Shown one piece after another: positions 53,615 through 61,896 of a stretch of 64,000 nt of DNA. The DNA comes from JAFNGF01 sp964567045. Lineage in GTDB: Bacteria; Planctomycetota; Phycisphaerae; Sedimentisphaerales; Anaerobacaceae. The notes under the pieces were generated by a model that saw nothing but the letters and a program-made list of their open reading frames with translations, searched no databases and was not told the DNA's origin. The stretch covers positions 12,574 through 76,573 of the forward strand of contig CAZMLE010000012.1 of the NCBI GenBank assembly GCA_964567045.1, written 5' to 3'. A program made the position numbers and the translations under genes. Positions within the stretch are counted from its first letter, which is position 1, and every line of letters starts with the position of its first letter.

Positions 53615-54037
53615 CGGGAGTTGTCCACCAAGCCCGATGTCTTGGACGCAGTTTACCCTGAGCGAAGTCGAAGGGATGCCAAAGTCGAGCCATGGCCCTA
53701 CTACACGCCCAGTAAGCAGTACGCCGACTTCACACCCCTAAGGGGTATGCCGTCTGCGAAGGTCAGTATTGAGCACTACTTCGATAAAGTCGGCAAATGC
53801 CGTAAGGCATCCCCTAGCAAAGAGCAACAGGTCGTCGTCAAACTCCAGAACGTGAGTAATCACCTGGCTTTTTTTATCGAGCTCGGCGTCTTGGGGAAAA
53901 GCAGCGGCCAAACGATCCTGCCTGTTTTCTGGGAGGATAATTACGTTAGTTTGCTGCCAGGCGAAACCAGATACCTCAGGGCCATATTTCCTGCCTCAGA
54001 TGATGAGCCTGTGCTTGTCAGAAGGACCCCGCCATGA
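53615..54037 (+). pseudogene. Severed C-terminal part of the GH2 protein
   Basis: Continues the GH2 frame after the TGA at 53612-53614. It reads LSTKPDVLDAVY, then repeat-derived PERSRRD, AKVEPWPYYTPSKQYADFTP, then HLAFFIELGVL and LPGETRYLRAIFPASDDEP, which is the Ig-like end domain of GH2 enzymes. The last residues RRTPP come from repeat B copy 3, so the true end has also been replaced. A TTG at 53621 could start it, but a separate protein is unlikely to be useful. Confidence 0.8.
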
Positions 54038-54082
54038 ACATGGCGGGGCTAACCGGTTAACCCCGCCATCACTATGGCGGGG
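54027..54082. repeat. Palindromic repeat B, copy 3
   Basis: CCCCGCCATGAACATGGCGG..., CTAACCGGTTAA, CCCCGCCATCACTATGGCGG.... It forms the end of the GH2 remnant and the gap before the next gene, between convergent genes. Confidence 0.85.
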
Positions 54083-54088
54083 TACTGT

Positions 54089-56311
54089 TCATTGAATTAT
54101 CTTTAGATACCTTCCCATCCAGTAGGGCAAAAGAAATATGTCGCCGCTATATTCCTGGCGTCCATCATCGCCGCCGTCTAAGCGGAAAGCATTGTTATTA
54201 TGTTTGCTCATCGGGCGTTCATCGCCCGGCAGGACTTTCCGTATGGTTTGTTGGCGGAAATTAGGTTCCAGAAAGTCCAAATCTTTACGATGGCTGTTTT
54301 TTACGGTCCAGCCGGTAGTGTCCAACGGGAACTCTCTTAAGGTCCATATACTTTCGTCCAAATCGAAGTCGGCGGCTCCCGTGGCAGCATAAATGAAATT
54401 CCACAGCGGATTTTTCTCCGGGCGTTCAATCTGCCAATGGTTTTTGATCGCCTCACGGTATTTTTCACGTAGAGCCTGCGAAAAAGCATATTTGTGCAAG
54501 TTCCAGTAGGATAAAAAAGCCAGCTCGTCATCAGAATGATTCCATTCGGTAGTTAAATCGATGCCGGGGACGCGAGCCAGCTTTGTTATCGAAGTCATAA
54601 TGTTTTCTAAGTAGCCGTGCTTTTGCAGCAGCTCAAGGGCCTCGTCTTTATAGATTTGCTTGCCTGTGAAATGGTATGCTGCCTGCAGAAATGAAATAAT
54701 CTCGATAGAGTTGAGTCTGCGGTCGCCGACCTGTCGTGGGAACCGATTGACGTAGTCGGGATTCCACTTGCCCCAGAGAGTAGGCTTGCCGTCGTAGTCG
54801 ATAAGGTACAAGTTATTTCGGACGATATGGGTCATGATTCTATCCATCAGGCTAATCGCCCGCTGACGCCACTTTTCGTCCGGGATTATTTCTGCAAAGA
54901 TAGTGTAGGCGAAGAAGTGCCCCACGATCTCATCGCTGCTGGTTGTGCCTTTCCAGGTCCAGCTTCCATCCTCGCTGGTGTGCCAGTGGGGCCTATCTGC
55001 CACTTGATAGCCAGCCCGTTCAAAGGATCGGGCCGGAAAACCATCCAGAGGATTAATTTGCTCCAGGCGCTCCATCGCCTCAAACGACTCATAGCAATTC
55101 TGCAGAGCCTCCTGCGACTTGGTGACAGCGTATCGGAAAACCTCCCCCGCCAAATACATAGCCGTCCACAAACCGTCGTTATCCTCGTCAACCAGTGTCC
55201 CTGCTGACAGGTCGCCTGGCTTATCCATTACAAAGGCGCTGTTTAAGCCGTAGCGTATGTGGCGTTGTCGCGTAAGCCGGTCAAAGTGAACTGCCTTTTC
55301 CTGAAGGGTCATCATTTTGAAGTGGATAATGCTCAGCCCGAATTTAGAAAGAATCAACGCAGAGCCATCTGGACCTTTGCAAATATCAACGACATTGTCG
55401 TCCACCAGCCAGCGTTTCGAGGCATAATAATCTATTTGATCGCTGCTGTGCAGAGCAAACGCCCCTTTGGGCGTTCCAAACCAGATCGTGGCGCGACCAT
55501 CCTGGCCGTGGCTCCACGGGCTGGAAGCCCGTGCCACCTTGATACAACGTATATCTGTCCAGGGCAGTCTTCTCTGCGCAGCGGCCTGGTGCCGAAAAGA
55601 TTCTGCGTCCAGTTCGATATATCCATCTGTCGTGCCGACAAGAAAACGTCCATTGCTCGTCAATTCTAAGCAATTCAAATTCGGGCCTTTGAAAACTGTG
55701 GCAACTTCTTTTCCGGGCAAGAAGGCATCGAGCTGCCCCGCGGCCAGCGCAGCGAGCCGGCGGTCGGATAGCAGAAGGAATCGCTCGTGCTCACGGTCGA
55801 AAAAGAGTTGTTTTATCTGTATTTGATTCATCTGCTGCCTGAAAGTAGCCCGGCCCTGGCGAAAATAGGCGATGGAGTCTTCTGCCGCGACCAGAAAATC
55901 AAAATCACCTGCCATCTTGAATAGCTTGGCCTGGGGCATCTTGTGCGGCACAGAAAATCGCCCCGCCCAGGCGTTGCTGAACACAATCTTGTCCGTCAGA
56001 TAAACAAATTGATTGTCAAAAGTGTCCAGGTCTTTTATTTTCATGTCGAGCATAGACCTGTAGTGACGATCCGCTGTCAACTTTCCGTTGTGAACCTGCA
56101 AAAGTCCCGCCTGCGACAAAACGAGGATACGGCCATTCCTGTCAGACCTTACCTTGATAAGTTCGGCGCCGGCCAGTTCCCCGGAAAGAGGAATCTTCTC
56201 CGCACAATCCTGCAAGAATGGACGGTCAGGGTAGAAAGGCTGCGGGTCTGTTGACAAAACAGGGGAACTGAGGCAAAGAACAACGTACAGCACTGCGTAT
56301 GGGAGGTTCAT
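54089..56311 (-). CDS. Secreted protein: propeller-like N-half, helical C-half
   Basis: 740 aa, not recognised by name. A signal peptide ends near VLCLSSPVLS. Residues 40-380 have short repeating beta units (LVLSQAGLLQVHNGKL, QFVYLTDKIVFS, RFLLLSDRRLAALAAG, RFLVGTTDGYIELD, TIWFGTPKGAFAL) like regulator-type beta-propellers. Residues 390-740 are helical with DNDGLWTAMYLAGEVFRYAV, HTSEDGSWTWKGTTSSDEIV and QVGDRRLNSIEIISFLQAAYH, as in alpha/alpha-barrel glycan-acting enzymes. A copy of repeat A (VARASSPWSHGQDGRAT) sits in the propeller. It ends an operon with GH95 and a membrane protein, the start lying 4 bp after the membrane gene's stop. Confidence 0.75.
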   Translation of the reverse strand: MNLPYAVLYVVLCLSSPVLSTDPQPFYPDRPFLQDCAEKIPLSGELAGAELIKVRSDRNGRILVLSQAGLLQVHNGKLTADRHYRSMLDMKIKDLDTFDNQFVYLTDKIVFSNAWAGRFSVPHKMPQAKLFKMAGDFDFLVAAEDSIAYFRQGRATFRQQMNQIQIKQLFFDREHERFLLLSDRRLAALAAGQLDAFLPGKEVATVFKGPNLNCLELTSNGRFLVGTTDGYIELDAESFRHQAAAQRRLPWTDIRCIKVARASSPWSHGQDGRATIWFGTPKGAFALHSSDQIDYYASKRWLVDDNVVDICKGPDGSALILSKFGLSIIHFKMMTLQEKAVHFDRLTRQRHIRYGLNSAFVMDKPGDLSAGTLVDEDNDGLWTAMYLAGEVFRYAVTKSQEALQNCYESFEAMERLEQINPLDGFPARSFERAGYQVADRPHWHTSEDGSWTWKGTTSSDEIVGHFFAYTIFAEIIPDEKWRQRAISLMDRIMTHIVRNNLYLIDYDGKPTLWGKWNPDYVNRFPRQVGDRRLNSIEIISFLQAAYHFTGKQIYKDEALELLQKHGYLENIMTSITKLARVPGIDLTTEWNHSDDELAFLSYWNLHKYAFSQALREKYREAIKNHWQIERPEKNPLWNFIYAATGAADFDLDESIWTLREFPLDTTGWTVKNSHRKDLDFLEPNFRQQTIRKVLPGDERPMSKHNNNAFRLDGGDDGRQEYSGDIFLLPYWMGRYLKIIQ
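55488..55537. repeat. Palindromic repeat A, copy 6
   Basis: 50 bp, GTGGCGCGACC to GCCCGTGCCAC, in frame within the propeller protein. The left arm carries two changes compared with copies 1 and 7. Confidence 0.82.
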
Positions 56312-56315
56312 AGTA

Positions 56316-57893
56316 TCATCTCTGGCTCGGCTTCATAAAGCGAAGGTGACTTCCGAACAAAGTCTCCTTATGTGACACGACAGTCAGATACGCCAAAACC
56401 AAAACAAAGAGCGGGACCAACAACAATGCTATCCAGTATTTTATGCCGGGCTTCCAGAAGCGATCAGATGCCGACAATTCTGATTCGGGCTGCGGCCCGG
56501 CCTGTCCTGATAGAGACAACACGATTATCGAGCAGATCGCGCCGGTGATCCAGAACGTAGTGTGCACGAAAAACACTCCTTTGGCGGCCATGCCCGGAAA
56601 CGCCTGCAGTAGGGCGCCAATAATTGGAATCCACAGAAGCGCCATAAACAAGAGTTGTGCTCGACCAAACGGACTGGAAGGCGCAAGCGGCAGACCCGCC
56701 ATACGTCCGGCGGGCAAGCTCTGGCGGCGATAACGAACAATGGCTATCACCACCATAACTGAAAGGCAGACGGCGACCAGCAAGAACCACCATTCTATGC
56801 GGATGCTGAAAAGCTGCTCTGGGATGTGACGTCCTTTGGACCAATTGCGGACATTTTTGAACAAGTTGCTCCACATCATCACCAGCAGCAGAAATAGCAG
56901 GGCAACGGTGTTGAGCTTTCCGTCGCTTTGGTCTTCAGCCGGTGGTGCCAGTTTTGCCCGCACGTATCGCAGAAAAGCCAGGCCTGTGCCCAGGCCCATA
57001 ATCAGTCCGAACAGTTGCTCCATCCATTTCCAGTAGTCCAGGCCTTGCAGTGCCTCGTAGTGACCAATGGGACCCCATTGGGCCCGGCCAAGCATGTTCA
57101 CAAAATCGCCGACAGCAAAACCGATGCCCCCGGCTAAGAAACCGTAAAGAGCCAGTGCGAAGGCTGCCCGGTCCTTTTGCTTGTATAGATAAGCAAGTAG
57201 TGCCACAAATAGGCCGACACAACCGGCCCAATTGTCGCTTCGCGGCGGAGTCATGTGAAGCCTCAGTAAGCCGGTCAAGATCAGGTATCCTGCCCACCAT
57301 CCGCCGGCAAGCACTGCAATTAGCGCACAGGCCGGCCGTGCACGTGGAACTATAAGTGCATATATCGCAGCCACGAGCAAAGCCGATAATGCCGCAAACC
57401 AATCGGTGTCATTGGCGTACCAAATCTGGACCATCCACGCGGTCAAGCCGGTCAGGTCCATGCCTACTCTTACTAGCCAGAATATGACCAGTGGGCCGGC
57501 GAAACGTTCAAGATACGAGCGCGGCTGGGTTACGCTCAGCGCCAGTATTGCTGAACCGATGCCTGCCCAAAGTCCGCCGATCAGCAATAGACACCCATAG
57601 CCGTAAGTGACATCCAGCAGTGACGAACATGCGGTGTAGCCGGTAATTTGCCCGTAGCTGATCTGTCCCCCGAACGCCCAGCCGATTGCCCCGCACATCG
57701 CCATTATTGTACAGCGCTGCCACCAGTCGGCCCTTCCGGATGCCAGGCAGATAGCAAGTCCCAGTAGCGCACCCGGTATCATTGCGCCGGCTTCGTGCCC
57801 GTAGTCGCCTCGGATGCCCCATCCCACCGACATGGCCAGCGCCGACAGCAGGATGCCAACCCCGGTCTTTACGTGCAAGTTTCCAGTTTTCAC
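56316..57893 (-). CDS. Multi-pass membrane protein, unknown
   Basis: 525 aa with about 12-13 hydrophobic segments. Conserved-looking stretches are SVGWGIRGDYGHEAGAMIPGA near the start, FGGQISYGQITGY and GFAVGDFVNMLGRAQWGPIG. The family is not known to me. The start overlaps the GH95 stop by 4 bp (ATGA), and the next gene starts 4 bp after its stop. Some residues around 405-415 (RQSLPAGRMAGLP) are encoded by a repeat C copy near 56694. The place between GH95 and the propeller protein suggests a sugar-related transport or sensing role, by inference only. Confidence 0.78.
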   Translation of the reverse strand: MKTGNLHVKTGVGILLSALAMSVGWGIRGDYGHEAGAMIPGALLGLAICLASGRADWWQRCTIMAMCGAIGWAFGGQISYGQITGYTACSSLLDVTYGYGCLLLIGGLWAGIGSAILALSVTQPRSYLERFAGPLVIFWLVRVGMDLTGLTAWMVQIWYANDTDWFAALSALLVAAIYALIVPRARPACALIAVLAGGWWAGYLILTGLLRLHMTPPRSDNWAGCVGLFVALLAYLYKQKDRAAFALALYGFLAGGIGFAVGDFVNMLGRAQWGPIGHYEALQGLDYWKWMEQLFGLIMGLGTGLAFLRYVRAKLAPPAEDQSDGKLNTVALLFLLLVMMWSNLFKNVRNWSKGRHIPEQLFSIRIEWWFLLVAVCLSVMVVIAIVRYRRQSLPAGRMAGLPLAPSSPFGRAQLLFMALLWIPIIGALLQAFPGMAAKGVFFVHTTFWITGAICSIIVLSLSGQAGPQPESELSASDRFWKPGIKYWIALLLVPLFVLVLAYLTVVSHKETLFGSHLRFMKPSQR

Positions 57894-60211
57894 CAGTTAT
57901 CTCCGGGCTTCAGACTGAGAGTGATCTTTTTGCCTGGTGAGGTTTCGAAGACAAAGTCATGCCCGACTATGTTCACAGCTTTTTCGTCAACGCCCTTGAT
58001 CCTGTACGCACTTTTGCCAAATGGGTTTTCAAGCCGACACACGCCGCCTTTTTCAGGCACGATTTCTACGGATTGTGTCACGCCATCCCCGCGTTCGGCT
58101 GAGACCAGAAACGCGCCTTCTGCCCGCAGGGTCGCAAAGGCGCCATCTTTCCAGTTTGCTGGGATTGCCGGGAAGACGCGGATAGTGCCGCTGTAGCTTT
58201 GCAGCAGCATCTCTTGCAGGCCTGCTGCGGCGGCGAAATTACCCTCCAGCGTAAACGGCCTGTAGCGGAAATTGGAATATCCTTTGCCTGACTGGTCCCC
58301 ATTGCAGTGAAAGCTGTTGCGCAGGCAAAAGGCCCTGGAGAAGATTTCCAGAGCTTTCTCAGCTTTTTCGCCGTCACGAGCGCGGGCGGCAAGATTCGCC
58401 AGCCAGCTAAAACTATATCCGCACCACCAGGCGGTGCCCTTGTCTGTGAGGTCATCCAGAGATGCCTTTATTATCGCCTGGTCTTCGGGGCCATTTTCCC
58501 ATCGAATAATGCCAAGCGGGTGAATCGCCATCAGGTGCGAAAAGTGCCGGTGCGAGAATGGAAGCGCATAATCCTTTGCAACGAGCAGCTTCTTAGTCTT
58601 CGGATCAACGGCAAGATCGGGCATTTCGGCCAGAACGTTTCGCCAGTACTTTGCTTCCCCGGGTTTGCCAAGTTCGTCAGCAAGTTCAGCAGTCTTTTCA
58701 AACGCCCAACGGATTAGTGCCAGGTCATAATTAGTGATTGACGGAAACCACGCTTCGAGCCTATTGTCGTTGATCTCCGGCGAAGAGCTCAGGGGCAAAG
58801 TTCGCTTGCCATCAGGTCCCTTCTCGGTGACTGCCTCGAGGAAAACAGATACTTCTTTGAGCCAGGGATATGCGCGTTGTTCGAGGAAGTTTCTGTCCAT
58901 GCTATATCGCCAATGTAGATAGAAATGATGTGCCAGCCAGGCGGCGGTGGTAGCTGAGTGGGTGTACTGGTGCCAGCCGCCGATCTGCTCCTGATTCAGG
59001 TCTGCCGTCATGGGCACATTCAGGCCTGGCAAGTCAAAGAATCGCTTTGTCCATGCCCTTGCGGTTTCCTTTGTGTTCCAGAGCCAGTTGGCAAATCCAA
59101 GAGCACCTTCGAGATGATTACTGCTGTAGGCCGGCCAGTAGCACAACTCAGTATTCAAATCGTGATGGTAGTCACCCTTCCAGGGCGGGATTTTCATGTT
59201 GTCGGCTGTCCATGGGCCTTGCAGGCTGATTGGCGGCGTATCTGGCCGGGCCGCCGCTCCAAATTTGTACATCTCCAGGTACCACTGCCTTTCAATGATG
59301 GCGTTTGGGACGCTGACCGAGGATTTGTCCCAGTAAGACTGCCACCACTTGCGGTGGGTGTCTGCCGCGTTGGCAAATCCTGCTGCCAGCGTTTTTTCGC
59401 AGTTCTTCTGGGCCGTTAGCAGAGGATATTGCGATTCATTTGACGTTGCAATCGACCAGACGCCCAGCCATTTGTCCATAGACTTTTGCCAAGCTACAAC
59501 GACGGCAAAGCTGAACCCACCCCAACCTTTTTGTAGATATCCAGTCCAATTATCACCGGTGGATTCTACGGGTGCGTCATATCTGAGGCTGGCAAGGTCG
59601 CCTGCGCTGATTTTGCCCGGCCCGGCTTCTTCAGTTACCTTAGCCGCAAAGGGCGGAGCCAGCAGCTTGATAACCACAGGCTGGCTTGCGTTAACCTGAA
59701 TCATCCCAAAAGGCTCTGTCGCGTGTACGAAAACCTGTACCGTGCTGTGGTCTTTCAACTCGATCGTAGCAATTGCCGTCGCCAGGTGTAGTGACGCCTG
59801 CTCAAAGGTCGGATTGTCACCGAGGGTTAGTTCGATACGTCCTGCGGGTATCTTTGTTGGGCCTGGATGTCCGTAAGGGTCATCATAGAGACGGTGAAGG
59901 TCCGCCAGTCTGCCTTCTTTTACCCACTGCCGCATCGTTCTGTAGGAGTATTCTTCGGTGTGGAATTCGGGTACAGGCCGAAGGTCCCAAAGGTCGGTGC
60001 GATCCAGCGAAATCCGCAACGGCCTTCCGTCTCCCCACACCAGCGCGCCCAGAAGCCCGTTGCCCAGCGGCAGCGCTTCGTCCCAGACCGTCGCGGGCGT
60101 CTCGTAATGCAAGCCATGTTTCGCCTGTGGCTGTCCATACGTGTAGGGGCAAAACAACCCCGCACAGAAGACGGGCAAAAGAAAGATTACAAGCTGATTT
60201 AGCCGACACAT
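57890..60211 (-). CDS. GH95-family glycoside hydrolase
   Basis: 773 aa from ATG at 60211 (MCRLNQLVIFLLPVFCAG), which gives a good signal peptide; twelve more codons upstream are open. GH95 motifs: YETPATVWDEALPLGNGLLG and ALVWGDGRPLRISLDRTDLW at the N-terminal beta domain; LNTELCYWPAYSSNHLEGA, WHQYTHSATTAAWLAHHFY and NDNRLEAWFPSITNYDLALI in the alpha/alpha-barrel, with the acidic and Asn residues expected around the site; SYSGTIRVFPAIPANWKDG near the end. Family activities are 1,2-alpha-L-fucosidase and alpha-L-galactosidase. It is the first gene of an operon with the membrane protein (ATGA overlap) and the propeller protein. Confidence 0.93.
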   Translation of the reverse strand: MCRLNQLVIFLLPVFCAGLFCPYTYGQPQAKHGLHYETPATVWDEALPLGNGLLGALVWGDGRPLRISLDRTDLWDLRPVPEFHTEEYSYRTMRQWVKEGRLADLHRLYDDPYGHPGPTKIPAGRIELTLGDNPTFEQASLHLATAIATIELKDHSTVQVFVHATEPFGMIQVNASQPVVIKLLAPPFAAKVTEEAGPGKISAGDLASLRYDAPVESTGDNWTGYLQKGWGGFSFAVVVAWQKSMDKWLGVWSIATSNESQYPLLTAQKNCEKTLAAGFANAADTHRKWWQSYWDKSSVSVPNAIIERQWYLEMYKFGAAARPDTPPISLQGPWTADNMKIPPWKGDYHHDLNTELCYWPAYSSNHLEGALGFANWLWNTKETARAWTKRFFDLPGLNVPMTADLNQEQIGGWHQYTHSATTAAWLAHHFYLHWRYSMDRNFLEQRAYPWLKEVSVFLEAVTEKGPDGKRTLPLSSSPEINDNRLEAWFPSITNYDLALIRWAFEKTAELADELGKPGEAKYWRNVLAEMPDLAVDPKTKKLLVAKDYALPFSHRHFSHLMAIHPLGIIRWENGPEDQAIIKASLDDLTDKGTAWWCGYSFSWLANLAARARDGEKAEKALEIFSRAFCLRNSFHCNGDQSGKGYSNFRYRPFTLEGNFAAAAGLQEMLLQSYSGTIRVFPAIPANWKDGAFATLRAEGAFLVSAERGDGVTQSVEIVPEKGGVCRLENPFGKSAYRIKGVDEKAVNIVGHDFVFETSPGKKITLSLKPGDNW

Positions 60212-60283
60212 TAATCCAATTGTCAATTTTCGATTTCCAATTGTCAATTTACAGTTTAGAATTTTATGCAGGAGATTACAGTT

Positions 60284-61810
60284 ATGATACAGTATGGATT
60301 TGGCAGGGCAAACCAGGCGTTTTGTATGCGGATCATTTCTGCCGTTGCGACAATCTTCTTGTCATTGAGCATGGCGGGTGCACAGACACTTTCCTTGCCC
60401 GAGCGTGTGCTTGGTCATTCTGAGGTTGTGTTTATGTATGCCGCCGATAGTGACGCCTACCGAGCGTACGATGCTACCTTTGTTGCCTGGGGCGGAGCAG
60501 ACACGCCGCAAGAGGTCAAAAGGCATCACGAGCTAAGAGTCAGGTGCACCGGCTCGATGTGGTGTCTGACCGCCGGGGCAGAGAATATCCACAAAAATTC
60601 TGCTCTGCGGCAAGCCTGTGCTGTCGACATCGAGGGCAAACCGGTGGAGGTTCCCTGGCTGTTCGACCACACCTACCAGGGCACTAAGACATATTTCGGC
60701 TGCACCAACCATCCGGAGTTTCAGTCCCTGTGTCGGCAGCGGGTTCGCCAGGTCATGGCGGGAAAAGCTGACGGGCTGCACGTCGACGACCATCTCGGTA
60801 CCGCCGGGGCTGCATGGTGGCAGGGCGGCGGTTTCTGCGACTACTGCATGGATGCCTTCCGCACATATCTGAAGGAGAGCGCAACCAAAGAGCAACTCCA
60901 GCAGGCATCTATCGAAGATATTGATACGTTCGATTACCGCACGCTGGTCCGCAAATATGCCAAGACCCGCGCCGAATACAAAAAAGTCCAGCGTGAAATT
61001 CCTTTGATGGATATGTTCCTGGACTTTCACGTCAAAGCTGCCGCCGAGCATACCCGGCAGTTGGGCCAATTGGCCTCACAGGTTGTGGGGCATCCAGCCC
61101 TACTTAGTGCCAACGCCTGCATACCCAACAAGGCACACGAGTACGTCATAAGATACCTTACGCATGTGGTTTGCGAAGTAAACCAGAATGCCTCGGCGGG
61201 CACCGACAAAATCGACCACGCCATCCAGGCGTACAATCTGGCCACCAAACTGGGTAAACCGCTGGCTGCCGCCGCCTCGGGCTGGGACTGGGCCTACGTT
61301 AAAGAGCACCAGTGCGAAGAGCTTGTGCGGTTCTGGATTGCTCTTGCCTACGCACACGGGCAGTGCTTTATGGTCCCGCATCCGAAAAGACAATGGTGCT
61401 TCAACAACGAGTTGGGCACTCACTGGTATGCTGCTCCCATTGATGCCTACGCCCCTTTGTATCGATTCATACGCAGCGATGCCCGGTGGTTCGATGATTT
61501 CGAGGCCTTTGACGCTGAGGTGGTAAGTGCGCCAAAAAATGTGCTCTGCACAGTCAGGCGCAAGGCCGATTCTTCACAAGTTGTCCTCCACGTTTTGAAC
61601 CTGGGTTACGACAAAGACAATAAGCGTATAGACCCACTCGCACACGTGCCAATCAGTTTCAAGAAATCGTTGATTGGAGACACTCTTAAACAGGCGAGAA
61701 TTCTATCTTATGATGCCGCCCCGCGAACAGTTCCCGTGGGACAGCACGATGGTACGAGACAAATCATTCTGCCCGAGCTGAAATTGTGGAGCCTTGTGGT
61801 CTTTGAGTAA
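60284..61810 (+). CDS. Secreted glycosidase-like protein, unknown family
   Basis: 508 aa from ATG at 60284, preceded by CAGGAG; the ATG at 60266 adds six residues and one at 60326 would leave a shorter signal. A hydrophobic stretch (ISAVATIFLSLSMAGA) marks export. The body looks like a TIM-barrel glycosidase: ADGLHVDDHLGTAGAAWWQGG followed by GGFCDYCMDAF (CxxC at the lip), HVVCEVNQNAS with a possible acid, and a final beta domain. Planctomycete beta-galactosidase-like and GH10-fold relatives often have the FCxxC pattern. No family is claimed. It is divergent from GH95 and ends near repeat B copy 4. Confidence 0.75.
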   Translation: MIQYGFGRANQAFCMRIISAVATIFLSLSMAGAQTLSLPERVLGHSEVVFMYAADSDAYRAYDATFVAWGGADTPQEVKRHHELRVRCTGSMWCLTAGAENIHKNSALRQACAVDIEGKPVEVPWLFDHTYQGTKTYFGCTNHPEFQSLCRQRVRQVMAGKADGLHVDDHLGTAGAAWWQGGGFCDYCMDAFRTYLKESATKEQLQQASIEDIDTFDYRTLVRKYAKTRAEYKKVQREIPLMDMFLDFHVKAAAEHTRQLGQLASQVVGHPALLSANACIPNKAHEYVIRYLTHVVCEVNQNASAGTDKIDHAIQAYNLATKLGKPLAAAASGWDWAYVKEHQCEELVRFWIALAYAHGQCFMVPHPKRQWCFNNELGTHWYAAPIDAYAPLYRFIRSDARWFDDFEAFDAEVVSAPKNVLCTVRRKADSSQVVLHVLNLGYDKDNKRIDPLAHVPISFKKSLIGDTLKQARILSYDAAPRTVPVGQHDGTRQIILPELKLWSLVVFE

Positions 61811-61816
61811 TGGTGA

Positions 61817-61870
61817 CCCCGCCATAGTGATGGCGGGGTTAACCGGTTAGCCCCGCAATGTATTGCGGGG
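61817..61870. repeat. Palindromic repeat B, copy 4
   Basis: CCCCGCCATAGTGATGGCGG..., TTAACCGGTTA, CCCCGCAATGTATTGCGGGG. Between convergent genes, followed by repeat E (61881-61909) and repeat D (61911-61943), the last inside the next gene's C-terminus. Confidence 0.85.
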
Positions 61871-61896
61871 TTGCCCCTCTGTCCCTTCGACTTCGC

